A DNA stretch of 64,000 bases from Asaia bogorensis_B (GTDB taxonomy: Bacteria > Pseudomonadota > Alphaproteobacteria > Acetobacterales > Acetobacteraceae): assembly GCF_900465315.1 (NCBI RefSeq), contig NZ_UBIX01000004.1. One strand, given 5' to 3'. Under the pieces are notes generated by a model. It saw only the letters and a list, made by a program, of their open reading frames with translations. It searched no databases and was not told the origin of the DNA. Position numbers and translations under genes: made by a program. Of the stretch, positions 25,327 to 33,919 are shown one piece after another; position 1 is the first letter of the stretch; every line of letters begins with the position of its first letter.

Positions 25327-26225
25327 GCACGACATCTGAAAGAACGATCCTTGTCACGGGTGGACAAGGTCAGCTTGCCACCTCGCTGAAGACCCTCGGC
25401 GGGAACCGTGTGATCGTCGTTGGTCGTCCCGAATTCGATCTCGCCAACTCCGAGACCATGGCAGCGACGCTGGCGCGTTACACGCCCTCTCTGGTGGTGA
25501 ACGCGGCCGCCTGGACGGCTGTGGATCTGGCGGAAAGCGAGATCGAGGGCGCAAAAGCCGCCAACGAGACTGGTCCGGCCGAGCTGGCACGTCTTTGCGC
25601 GGCACAGGACATTCCGCTCATTCATGTCTCGACCGACTATGTGTATGCCGGTGACAAGGGCTCGCCCTATGTCGAAACCGATCCTGTCACGCCACAGACG
25701 GTTTACGGTCGTACCAAGGCGGCAGGCGAGCAGGCCGTGCTGAAGGCGCAGCCGAAGAGCGTGATCCTGCGTACGGCCTGGGTTTATTCCGGGCATTGCA
25801 AGAACTTCGTGCGGACCATGGTCAATGCCGGGGCCAAGAACACGCATCTGAAGGTTGTGGGCGATCAGTATGGTTGCCCCACCAATGCCGATGATCTGGC
25901 CAAGGCCATTCTGGGCATTGCGGACCAGATCGAGGCCGGTTGGCAGGATCGGTTTGCCGGCATCTATCATGCCTGTGGCACAGGTGAGACAAGCTGGCAC
26001 GGACTGGCGGTGTCTGCCCTTGAAGAGGCCATGCGTCATGGTCAGACCATGCCGGTCGAGGTGACCGCCATCCGTACGCAGGACTGGCCTACCCCGGCCA
26101 AGCGCCCACAGGATTCACGCCTTGATTGCAGCAAGCTCGAACAGGTCTTCGGTATCCGCCTGCCTGAATGGCGCGATGGCGTTGCCCGTGCGGTCGACGA
26201 GCATTTTGCGGCGCAGTCGGCCTAA
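25323..26225 (+). CDS. rfbD: dTDP-4-dehydrorhamnose reductase
   Basis: NADPH-dependent reductase giving dTDP-L-rhamnose, 300 residues. The Rossmann motif TILVTGGQGQLATSL is at the N-terminus, followed by VVNAAAWTAVDLAE (family VNAAAYTAVDxAE), STDYVYAGDKGSPYVETD, the YGRTKAAGE catalytic YxxxK, and RTAWVYSGHCKNFVRTM. GDQYGCPTNADDLA is the substrate-binding stretch. The start overlaps rfbC (ATGA); an upstream ATG at 25308 lies inside rfbC. It completes the four-gene set, followed by a glycosyltransferase that may use the product. Confidence 0.95.
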   Translation: MSTTSERTILVTGGQGQLATSLKTLGGNRVIVVGRPEFDLANSETMAATLARYTPSLVVNAAAWTAVDLAESEIEGAKAANETGPAELARLCAAQDIPLIHVSTDYVYAGDKGSPYVETDPVTPQTVYGRTKAAGEQAVLKAQPKSVILRTAWVYSGHCKNFVRTMVNAGAKNTHLKVVGDQYGCPTNADDLAKAILGIADQIEAGWQDRFAGIYHACGTGETSWHGLAVSALEEAMRHGQTMPVEVTAIRTQDWPTPAKRPQDSRLDCSKLEQVFGIRLPEWRDGVARAVDEHFAAQSA

Positions 26226-26308
26226 GCGTGGCGCGGGGCAATAGTGTTCTGACCTCACCACCGCATCTCTATGCGGTGGGGGGGCGTGATACAGAGCGGG
26301 CGGCCTCG

Positions 26309-27247
26309 ATGCCGCCCGTTGCGATTCTGTTGTCCGTCTATAATGGCGAGGCGTTTCTAAATCAGCAGCTCGACAGTTTTCTGGCACAGACAGAAAGCAA
26401 CTGGTGCCTCTACTGGCGTGACGATGGCTCCCATGATGCCTCACGCGCCATCATGCTCTCCTTTCAGGAGCATCGTGGTCAGGGACGCTGCGTCGAAGTT
26501 GACGCCGAACCCTGCAATATCGGTGTTGCCCTTTCCTACGCGCTCCTGCTCGATGCGGCACCTCCAGATGCGCTGATCGCATTTGCAGATCAGGACGACG
26601 TCTGGGTTCCTGAGAAACTGCAATGGGGCCGTCAGGCCCTGAGCGGTTGTGAGGGACCTGCCCTCTATTGCGCGCGCCAGTTTCTTACCGACGAATCTCT
26701 CACGGTATTGGGACCCTCGTTACCGCTTTGCCGCCAGCCTGATTTTCGTACGGCTCTCATCCAGAATCTGGCCACGGGCCATACCGTCCTGCTCAATCCA
26801 GCGGCGGCTGCGCTGATACGTTCCACCATGCCACCCAAGGGCATACTTCATGACTGGTGGAGCTATGCCCTCGTTCTGGGTGTGGGGGGACAATTCATTT
26901 TCGATGAGCGCTGTGTGGCGCTTTACCGGCAGCATCGTCGCAATGCAGTCGGGGTCGAACGCTCAATCCTGACCCGTGGCCTGCGCGCCATACGGCGCGG
27001 TCCCACATCGTTCATGGCCCTTCATGTCGCGCTGGCGACGCATCTTCTGCAACCCGATCTCTCGGTGCATCTCAAGCCGGAATCACGGGCATTTCTTCTG
27101 CGTTTGCGCGAGGCGCTGGGCGGCGGCATCAGGGAGCGGCTGCGTTTTTTGATCAGGGAACGCGGCTTTGTGCGTCAACGTATGGCCGAGACGTGGCTGT
27201 TCCGGCTGTGGTTCCTGCTTTACGGCAATTCCAGTCCGAAAGCCTGA
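26309..27247 (+). CDS. Family 2 glycosyltransferase, possible rhamnosyltransferase
   Basis: Cytoplasmic GT-A enzyme of 312 residues from the ATG at 26309. It begins at the domain edge, PVAILLSVYNGEAFLNQQLDS (family LLSTYNGxxYLxxQLDSI pattern), then WRDDGSHDAS, and the metal-binding FADQDDVWVPEKL, the RfbF/WbbL-like order. The acceptor half includes TGHTVLLNPAA and ILHDWWSYALVLG, also seen in rhamnosyltransferases. The C-terminus is basic and possibly membrane-associated. A GTG at 26228 in the same frame, only 3 bp after rfbD, is an alternative start; neither has a clear ribosome site. Position in the rfb operon points to transfer of L-rhamnose, which is inference. Its 3' end overlaps the convergent pseudouridine synthase. 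Confidence 0.82.
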   Translation: MPPVAILLSVYNGEAFLNQQLDSFLAQTESNWCLYWRDDGSHDASRAIMLSFQEHRGQGRCVEVDAEPCNIGVALSYALLLDAAPPDALIAFADQDDVWVPEKLQWGRQALSGCEGPALYCARQFLTDESLTVLGPSLPLCRQPDFRTALIQNLATGHTVLLNPAAAALIRSTMPPKGILHDWWSYALVLGVGGQFIFDERCVALYRQHRRNAVGVERSILTRGLRAIRRGPTSFMALHVALATHLLQPDLSVHLKPESRAFLLRLREALGGGIRERLRFLIRERGFVRQRMAETWLFRLWFLLYGNSSPKA

Positions 27248-27909
27248 CAGCTCTCGCGCATGAAACCAGGAGGGGTTGCCCGTGCACTCACCTGATCATC
27301 GCGCAAAGACAGATCGAGCGAGCGGCTCATGAGGTGCAGGGCACCCTGTCCGCCGCCATAGCGTTCATCACCCAGAATGGGGCAACCCAGCAGCGCACAA
27401 TGGACGCGTGCCTGATGAGTGCGCCCTGTCAGCAGGGTCAGTTCAAGAAGGGCATGGGTCCTGCCACGGGACAGAACCCGCCATAAGGTGCGGGCGCTCT
27501 GTCCTTCGGAGTGCGTTTCCATATGCCAGCCCGCCTGCGTACTCACCTTGCGCAGGGGAGCGTCGATCAGACCTTCATTCTCCGTCGGACCGCGATGGAC
27601 GACCGCCCAGTAGGTTTTGCGGACGTTGCCTGAGGCAAAAAGCGCCTGTGCCTCCACGAGGGCCTGCTTGCGCAGGGCAATCATCAGACAGCCGGAGGTG
27701 TCTGTATCGAGGCGGTGGACCAGCCAAGGTCCATCCTTGCGGCGCGATAGCAGGGGGAAAAGCGCTTCGACAGAATGGCGTGCCTTAGGCCCCGGATGGA
27801 CAGAAAGCCCGGCCGGTTTGTCGATCACAACCAGGCGCGGGCTCTCGTAGAGAACCGGATAGGGAAAGCGGTCGCTTATCGCATGGTCGGTCATCGGGCG
27901 GTTAGGCAT
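27220..27909 (-). CDS. RluA family pseudouridine synthase
   Basis: RNA-modifying enzyme, 229 residues. The catalytic motif is VHRLDTDTSGCLMIA (HRLDxxTSG, nucleophilic Asp), preceded by LVVIDKPAGLSVHPGP and followed by KTYWAVVHRGP and LLTGRTHQARVHCALLGCPILGD (family GRTHQIRVH.. pattern). No S4 domain is attached, unlike RluC or RluD, so it is closest to RluA/TruC-type single-domain enzymes; the target nucleotide cannot be told. It is convergent with the glycosyltransferase and overlaps it by 28 bp. An in-frame ATG at 27894 is an alternative start. Confidence 0.9.
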   Translation of the reverse strand: MPNRPMTDHAISDRFPYPVLYESPRLVVIDKPAGLSVHPGPKARHSVEALFPLLSRRKDGPWLVHRLDTDTSGCLMIALRKQALVEAQALFASGNVRKTYWAVVHRGPTENEGLIDAPLRKVSTQAGWHMETHSEGQSARTLWRVLSRGRTHALLELTLLTGRTHQARVHCALLGCPILGDERYGGGQGALHLMSRSLDLSLRDDQVSARATPPGFMRESCQAFGLELP

Positions 27910-27969
27910 TGGGGCGGTCAGTCATCGTACAGGCTGGGCATGAAACGGCGTCAGGGCAGGGGAGGGGGG

Positions 27970-30636
27970 TCAGTCCTCATCGCGCTGACGGCGGGCAAGA
28001 ACTTCGCGCTTGCCTACATGATTGGCGGCGCTCACGATCCCTTCCTTCTCCATCTGCTCGATGATCTTGGCCGCGCGGTTATAGCCGATCGACAGGTGAC
28101 GCTGGATGAATGAGGTCGAAGCCTTGCCCTCACGCGTTACCAGATCGACAGCCTGATCGAACAGGCTGGATTCGGCATCGTAATTGCCGCCATTCATGCC
28201 GTTACCGCTCGACGAGGTGCTTCCGCCTTCATCTTCAAGGCTGGAAATCACCTCGTCGTTATAGACAGGCTCGCCCTTGCTGCGCAGATCGGCCACCACA
28301 TCCTCGACCTCACTATCCGCCACGAAAGGTCCATGCACGCGGGTGATACGGGCCGCGCCCTGCATGTAGAGCATGTCACCCTGACCCAGAAGCTGCTCGG
28401 CACCCTGTTCACCCAGAATGGTGCGGCTGTCGAATTTGCTGATCACCTGGAAGGAGATACGCGTCGGGAAATTGGCCTTGATGGTACCGGTAATCACATC
28501 GACCGAGGGGCGCTGCGTGGCCATGATTACATGGATGCCGGCCGCACGGGCCTTCTGCGCCAGACGCTGCACCGCAGCTTCGATTTCCTTGCCTGCCACC
28601 ATCATCAGATCGGCCATTTCGTCGATCACGACCACGATATGCGGCATCGTCTCGAGCGCAAGCTGCTGTTCGTCAAAAACCGGCTGGCCGGTCTCGGGGT
28701 CGAAACCAGTCTGCACGCGACGCGTCACCAGTTCTCCCGTCGAGCGGACCTGACGCACGCGCTGGTTATATCCCGTGATGTTGCGCACCTGCAGATGCGC
28801 CATGGAGCGGTAGCGCTTGTCCATCTCGCGCACGGTCCACTTGAGCGCAGCCACGGCCTTGTTCGGTTCGGTGACGACAGGCGTCAGCAGATGCGGAATC
28901 CCGTCATAGATCGAGAGTTCGAGAATTTTCGGGTCGATCATGATCAGGCGGCACTCTTCCGGCGTGAGCCGGTAAAGCAGCGACAGGATCATGGCATTGA
29001 CGCCAACCGATTTACCCGAGCCTGTGGTACCGGCAATCAGCAGGTGCGGCATCTTGGCCAGATCGGCATAAACCGGATTGCCCGCAATATCCTTGCCGAG
29101 CGCCAGACGCAGCTGCGCCCCCGGTTCGTGAAATTCGGGCGTATCCAGCAGTTCAGAGAAATACACTGTCTCGCGCGAAGCGTTGGGGACTTCGATACCA
29201 ATGACATTACGCCCCGGCACGGTGGCGATACGCACACTCAACACCGAAAGCGAGCGCGCAATATCATCCGCCAGTCCGATCACGCGGGCAGAGCGAATAC
29301 CGGGGGCCGGTTCGAGCTCGTAAAGGGTGACCACCGGGCCGGCATGGATATCGCCAATCTGACCCTGCACACCGTAATCGGAAAGAACCTGTTCCAGCAG
29401 GCGGGCATTGGCCTGCAAGACCTCATTGGACGGGCCATTGCCGCCATGGGCGGGTGCCTTGCGCAGCAGGCCCAGCGATGGCGGCTGCCAGCCTGAGCTC
29501 TCCCAACCCTGACGGGCGGCGGGTGCAGGCTGGGGCTGAGCACTGCGTTCGGAACGCGCGCGACCAAAGCCGAAAAATCCGCGTTTGGGCTCTTCTTCCT
29601 GCGCTGGTGGCGGAGGTTGATCCTCCGGGAAAGGCGAGGCATCCTCGATTTCAGCATAGCGCGTTACAGCTGCTGCTTTCGGAACGCTATCCTGATCACG
29701 CGCAATCTGGGCCAGCTGCATGGCATAGGGATTTGACGGAGGTGGCTCGGGAGGCGAAGCCGGTTTCGGACTGGCCGCCTGTGCAGGTCGCATGGCGGGC
29801 ACAGGCTCTTCGAGCTTTTCGGGCGGCTGTAGCCAGCCCGTGTTGGCAGGAATAAAGGGCGCCCGTGAAGCTTCCTGTGCCCGTCTCGGCGTAGGATAGG
29901 GGTGCTCGTGGCGATAGGCATTCGCCTCTACCGGCTCGTAGCTGCTCCAGTCCGGCGGGGTAGACTGGCGCGCCTTGTTGCCCACGCGTCGTGCCAGATT
30001 TTCCGAGCCTCTCCCTACAGAGCGCATTCCATGGAACAGGGCGCGCCATTCACTTCGACGCAGCCCAACCGCCAAAGGAACGAGCAGAACCGTGAGCAAC
30101 AACCCGAGCAGAGAAAAGACGATACCACCCGCGCGCCCCATGATTGCGTGACCTGTCGCGACAAGATGGTTCGCCAGTACGAGCCCAAGTTGTCCCCCCA
30201 GCCCCGCACGGGAGGGCCAGCTTGTGGTGAGCGCCGGTATCAGCACCTGCACTGTGGCGATCAACGCCGCTGCGACGGGTAAAAGGCAGAAAAAGGCGAT
30301 GAAACGCAGAATCGGCACACTGAGCGCATGATGGCGCACAATCTGCCAAGCCCAGCACAGCATGACGATAATCGGCAGGGCACTTGCCAGCCCCAGCCAC
30401 TGCACCAGCGCATCCGCCAGTGTGGCGCCGGGCTGGCCCAACAGGTTTGTGGGTACTGCCGTGGTGGCCGTATCGAATGACGGATCCTGCGGATTATAGC
30501 TCCACAAGGCCACGCCCAGAGCCAAGGCCAGGGCCAGCAGAACGAAGCCACCAAGCTCTGTTAACCTGTCCTGAAAAGGCCCACGTTGCCCGGAGGTTGT
30601 TGTGCCTGATGAAAAGAAGCGGCTGAACGAAGCCAA
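27970..30636 (-). CDS. ftsK: DNA translocase FtsK
   Basis: Septal DNA pump that clears the chromosome terminus and activates XerCD recombination. The 888-residue protein has four N-terminal helices (residues about 30-185), a Pro/Arg-rich linker (about 200-400), the alpha/beta motor with Walker A LIAGTTGSGKSVGVN (about residue 535) and Walker B IVVVIDEMADLM (about 670), ATQRPSVDVITGTIKANFPTR, and the gamma winged helix (SSLFDQAVDLVTREGKAS to HVGKREVL) that reads KOPS sites. No ATG is available at the N-terminus; a TTG at 30636 with AGGAAG 9 nt upstream is the most likely start. The linker is shorter than in E. coli FtsK. Confidence 0.94.
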   Translation of the reverse strand: MASFSRFFSSGTTTSGQRGPFQDRLTELGGFVLLALALALGVALWSYNPQDPSFDTATTAVPTNLLGQPGATLADALVQWLGLASALPIIVMLCWAWQIVRHHALSVPILRFIAFFCLLPVAAALIATVQVLIPALTTSWPSRAGLGGQLGLVLANHLVATGHAIMGRAGGIVFSLLGLLLTVLLVPLAVGLRRSEWRALFHGMRSVGRGSENLARRVGNKARQSTPPDWSSYEPVEANAYRHEHPYPTPRRAQEASRAPFIPANTGWLQPPEKLEEPVPAMRPAQAASPKPASPPEPPPSNPYAMQLAQIARDQDSVPKAAAVTRYAEIEDASPFPEDQPPPPAQEEEPKRGFFGFGRARSERSAQPQPAPAARQGWESSGWQPPSLGLLRKAPAHGGNGPSNEVLQANARLLEQVLSDYGVQGQIGDIHAGPVVTLYELEPAPGIRSARVIGLADDIARSLSVLSVRIATVPGRNVIGIEVPNASRETVYFSELLDTPEFHEPGAQLRLALGKDIAGNPVYADLAKMPHLLIAGTTGSGKSVGVNAMILSLLYRLTPEECRLIMIDPKILELSIYDGIPHLLTPVVTEPNKAVAALKWTVREMDKRYRSMAHLQVRNITGYNQRVRQVRSTGELVTRRVQTGFDPETGQPVFDEQQLALETMPHIVVVIDEMADLMMVAGKEIEAAVQRLAQKARAAGIHVIMATQRPSVDVITGTIKANFPTRISFQVISKFDSRTILGEQGAEQLLGQGDMLYMQGAARITRVHGPFVADSEVEDVVADLRSKGEPVYNDEVISSLEDEGGSTSSSGNGMNGGNYDAESSLFDQAVDLVTREGKASTSFIQRHLSIGYNRAAKIIEQMEKEGIVSAANHVGKREVLARRQRDED

Positions 30637-31031
30637 ATTCGCATCTTCCTGTTTTTGCGCAATACATCATACCCCGCGCATGGGGCATCGAGCATCGTCT
30701 GGATCTATACGTGTCGTGTGGCAGAACTATAGCGGAACGCCGCCCGGAGACGAGAGCAAAAAAGGCTGGAATCTGCCGTTATTCAGGTGGTGTCGCGACG
30801 CCTTGCAGGACGCTGCCTTGCATGGCCCCGGTGGGAAGTATGCCCAGGGCCTGCACATGGCTGAAGCAGGCTCTTGCGTTCACGAAAGAGAGACTGCCGC
30901 GCAATCACGGCTTATGACGGAACGCTGCCTCACATTCCGCTCGAGGGCAGTCATCCTTTGGGAAGATGTCTGATTTCAGTGGAGCCGCACCAGCGCTTGT
31001 CCGGTTAGGGATATGCGGAGACGGTCCGGCG
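30637..31031. other. Gene-free interval between ftsK and rsmD
   Basis: About 395 bp separate the ftsK start from the rsmD stop. I see no ORF with protein character, no RNA gene and no repeat here; it presumably carries the ftsK promoter and the end of the rsmD transcript. Confidence 0.5.
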
Positions 31032-31586
31032 TCAGGATGCGCGCCAGATCCTGACCTGGGCCACACCGAAGCGCCGTTCGGTCAACAAGGGAAGGTCGAT
31101 GGCGAGTTCGTCCTTCACTGCGGTCTCAGCCACGATAATGGCTTCAGGGGCGATCCAGCCGGAGCGGGTCAGAGCCTTGAGGGCAGACGGGACAAGGTCC
31201 TTGCCATAAGGCGGGTCCAGAAAGACGAGCGTGCAGGGGCGCGGCGCGCGTGGCGCACGCGTGACATCGCAGGTCAGCACGGACAGGTCGCGGTCCTCGA
31301 AGCGGCAGGCGCGGATATTGGCCGAAATCACGGCGCGGGCGCTGCGATCCTGCTCCATGAAAACGGCGGAAGCAGCCCCGCGTGACAGGGCTTCGAGCCC
31401 CAGCGCGCCAGTGCCGGCAAAGGCATCGAGCACATGGGCGCTGCTCAGGAAGTCCGAACCGGCCCAAGGGGCATGGGCCAGCATGTCGAACACGGCCTGA
31501 CGGGCGCGATCGGAGGTGGGGCGGGTGGTCTCGCCCCGTGGCGCCTGAAGGGCGACGCCTTTGCGTTCACCGCCGACGATACGCAT
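31032..31586 (-). CDS. rsmD: 16S rRNA (guanine966-N2)-methyltransferase
   Basis: SAM-dependent methyltransferase, 184 residues, acting on G966 of 16S rRNA. The N-terminus MRIVGGERKGVALQAPRGETTRPTSDR (core IxGxxxGxxL...RPTxDR) is diagnostic; the SAM loop is VLDAFAGTGALGLEALSRGA, and the catalytic motif is FLDPPYGKDL (DPPY, about residue 122). The start ATG shares bases with the rluB stop (TAATG), so the two rRNA-modification genes are coupled. Confidence 0.94.
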   Translation of the reverse strand: MRIVGGERKGVALQAPRGETTRPTSDRARQAVFDMLAHAPWAGSDFLSSAHVLDAFAGTGALGLEALSRGAASAVFMEQDRSARAVISANIRACRFEDRDLSVLTCDVTRAPRAPRPCTLVFLDPPYGKDLVPSALKALTRSGWIAPEAIIVAETAVKDELAIDLPLLTERRFGVAQVRIWRAS

Positions 31587-32392
31587 TATTCTTCTTCGGC
31601 ATCCGGGCTGGTCGTGTCGGGGGTCGTATCCCTGACCACCCGACGCACGCGACGTGGGGCCGCGGCAAGGCCAGGGATCTGCTCGCGCAGGATCTTGCCC
31701 TGCACCTCTTCGATCTCGCGCTTCTGCAGCGTGCCAAGCTGGAATGGGCCATAGGAGACGCGGATCAGACGGCTGACATGCAGGTTGAGACCCATCATGA
31801 CGCGCCGGATTTCACGGTTCTTGCCTTCCTGAAGGCTGACGGTCAGCCAGGCGTTATCGCCCTTCTGCGAGTCCAGACCGGCTTCGATGGGGCCATAGCG
31901 CACACCATCGAATTCCGAGCCATGAGCCAGAGCGGCCAGCTTGCGCTCGTCCACAACGCCGAACACGCGCACGCGGTAGCGACGTATCCAGGCATTGGAA
32001 GGCAGCTCAAGGCGGCGGGCAAGCTCACCGTCATTGGTGAGCAGAAGCAGCCCTTCAGAATTGATGTCCAGACGCCCGACGCTGACAACACGCGGCATGC
32101 CCTCAGGCAGGGAGTCGAACACGGTGGGTCGTCCCTGCGGGTCACGGTGGGTGGTCATGAGTCCGTCCGGCTTGTGATAGCGCCAGACACGGGTGTGTTC
32201 CTTGCCCCCGATCACCTTGCCATCGAGCTGGATGATGTCGCCATCCTGTACGAAGGTGGCGGGATGCTCGACCGAAGAGCCGTTCATGCGAATGCGACCG
32301 GCTTCGATCATGCGTTCGATGTCGCGTCGGCTGCCCACGCCTGCGCGGGCCATCCATTTGGCGATGCGTTCGCCCTTCTGTTCTTCGGTCAT
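31586..32392 (-). CDS. rluB: Pseudouridine synthase, RluB/RsuA type
   Basis: 23S rRNA pseudouridine synthase of 268 residues. The N-terminal S4 domain reads ERIAKWMARAGVGSRRDIERMI; the catalytic stretch is VGRLDINSEGLLLLTNDG (GRLDxxxxGL, nucleophilic Asp); the C-terminal QEGKNREIRRVMM is also typical. The last 30 residues are a basic then acidic tail (RRVRRVVRDT to DAEEE). Assignment to RluB rather than RluE or RsuA rests on the S4 domain and length. Its start overlaps the stop of the upstream amidase gene as ATGA. Confidence 0.88.
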   Translation of the reverse strand: MTEEQKGERIAKWMARAGVGSRRDIERMIEAGRIRMNGSSVEHPATFVQDGDIIQLDGKVIGGKEHTRVWRYHKPDGLMTTHRDPQGRPTVFDSLPEGMPRVVSVGRLDINSEGLLLLTNDGELARRLELPSNAWIRRYRVRVFGVVDERKLAALAHGSEFDGVRYGPIEAGLDSQKGDNAWLTVSLQEGKNREIRRVMMGLNLHVSRLIRVSYGPFQLGTLQKREIEEVQGKILREQIPGLAAAPRRVRRVVRDTTPDTTSPDAEEE

Positions 32393-33162
32393 GCTCGTCT
32401 GTCCTGTGGTGTCGCGTGTCGGGCCGCGTCGATGAAACCAGCCAATAGACGCGCGTCACCCGGATCGATAGCGAATTCCGGATGCCACTGCACCCCCAGA
32501 TAAAAAATTCCGTTGCCGGTGTCGTTGTCGGCGTCGTTATCGGTGCCGGGGGCTTCGATGGCCTCGATCAGGCCATCAGGGGCACGGGCACTTACCAATA
32601 GCCCCCCGGGGTCGCGTACGCCCTGATGATGGGAGGAATTGACCCGCATGGTCGTGCACCCGGCGTAGTGGGCCAGACGCGACCCGGGAACGAGGATCAC
32701 ATCGTGACCGGCTTCGTCGCGCGGGTTGGGTTGTTCATGAGCAATCGGCCCCGGTGCATGATCGGGAAGATGCTGGTGCAGTGTCCCACCCCAGGCAATG
32801 GCCATCAGCTGCATGCCGCCACAGATGCCGAGTACCGGCAGGGTACGACGGCGGGCGGCCGCAATATAGGCCAGTTCGGCGTCCGTGCGTCCCGGTTTGA
32901 GGGTCGTACGCGGGTGCTGGGCTTCACCGTAAAGTGCAGGGTCAGGGTCGAACGCGCCCCCGGTGACAACCAGCCCGTCAAGACGCTCCATATAGGCCTG
33001 CGCCAGATCGGGCTCATGGGGCAGCCCCAACGGCAGGCCGCCTGCGTTGCTGATGGCATCGAAATAGTTTTGCCGCAGGGCATGATAGGGCCAGCGGGAA
33101 AAATCCTGTGGGCCACCCGGCTCGATATCGAGGGTGAGGCCGATGAGGGGCGCACGTGTCAT
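32389..33162 (-). CDS. Class I glutamine amidotransferase-like hydrolase, peptidase C26 family (PuuD-like)
   Basis: Cytoplasmic hydrolase of gamma-glutamyl compounds, 257 residues from the ATG at 33162. The triad is Cys in VLGICGGMQLMA, and His and Glu in LGVQWHPEFAID. APLIGLTLD at the N-terminus, DGLVVTGGAFDPDPALYGE, and VNSSHHQGV are C26-family features. An in-frame start at 33243 adds 27 poorly conserved residues and overlaps the divergent tadA region. PuuD cleaves gamma-glutamyl-GABA in putrescine breakdown, but no other puu gene is near, so the substrate is open. The stop overlaps rluB (ATGA). Confidence 0.87.
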   Translation of the reverse strand: MTRAPLIGLTLDIEPGGPQDFSRWPYHALRQNYFDAISNAGGLPLGLPHEPDLAQAYMERLDGLVVTGGAFDPDPALYGEAQHPRTTLKPGRTDAELAYIAAARRRTLPVLGICGGMQLMAIAWGGTLHQHLPDHAPGPIAHEQPNPRDEAGHDVILVPGSRLAHYAGCTTMRVNSSHHQGVRDPGGLLVSARAPDGLIEAIEAPGTDNDADNDTGNGIFYLGVQWHPEFAIDPGDARLLAGFIDAARHATPQDRRA

Positions 33163-33365
33163 GAGGTGGATGTAAGCAGGGTTTTCCGGCAAACAGAAGG
33201 CAGACGTGCAGGATAGCACGACGAACGATGGGAGGGGGGTCATACGGCATGAGGCAGAAGCATAGTCATGGTTCTTCCCCCCTTAGCCGGACAGGGGATG
33301 AAAGCGCCCCACCTGACAGGCGTGGCGATGGCACCAGCCCGCCGCGTCTGGACCCGTCCGAGGCC

Positions 33366-33812
33366 ATGAACTGTGCTCTCGGGGCCGCCCGCGAAGCGGC
33401 CTCACGGGGCGAGGTGCCTGTGGGTGCAATCGTGCTCGGGGCAGACGGACAGGTTCTGGCCTGTACCTCGAATGAGGTTGAGCAAAGGCTCGACCCCAGT
33501 GCTCACGCGGAAATTCTCGCAATGAGGGAAGCGGCGCGGGTGCTCGGGTCGCGGTCGCTCGCTTCATGCACCCTGGTCGTGACGCTGGAGCCCTGCCCCA
33601 TGTGTGCAAGCGCCATGACGCATTTTCGCCTTGGACGGGTGATCTATGGTGCCTACGACCCGAAGGGGGGCGGGGTCGATCACGGACCACGCATTTTTGA
33701 GCAACCGGCCTGTCTGCATCGGCCTGAAGTGATTGGCGGGGTACGCGAGCACGAAAATGCTGAATTGCTGAAGAAGTTTTTCATGACATTGCGGGAATCG
33801 CGCGCGTCCTGA
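33366..33812 (+). CDS. tadA: tRNA-specific adenosine-34 deaminase
   Basis: Converts A34 to inosine in tRNA-Arg(ACG). The zinc site has HAE (SAHAEILAMREAA; catalytic Glu) and PCPMC (TLEPCPMCASAM). GEVPVGAIVLGADGQVLA and GAYDPKGGGVDHG also fit TadA rather than cytosine deaminases. From the ATG at 33366 the protein has 148 residues, the usual length; the frame stays open upstream to 33228, but that part is Arg/Ser/Pro-rich and unlike the family. No good ribosome site precedes the chosen ATG, so the start is uncertain. Confidence 0.9.
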   Translation: MNCALGAAREAASRGEVPVGAIVLGADGQVLACTSNEVEQRLDPSAHAEILAMREAARVLGSRSLASCTLVVTLEPCPMCASAMTHFRLGRVIYGAYDPKGGGVDHGPRIFEQPACLHRPEVIGGVREHENAELLKKFFMTLRESRAS

Positions 33813-33919
33813 AACGGATTACCACGTTTTTACGCGCCCCTATTCTGGACGAACCGAAGGACGGTTCATAAGTTCTCTTGATCACACCGCACCCTGATGG
33901 TGCCAAAGCTGGAAAGATC

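Noticed and set aside
33228..33365. 46-residue N-terminal extension of TadA
   Set aside because: The sequence is Arg/Ser/Pro-rich and unlike the family; the core length is normal from 33366.
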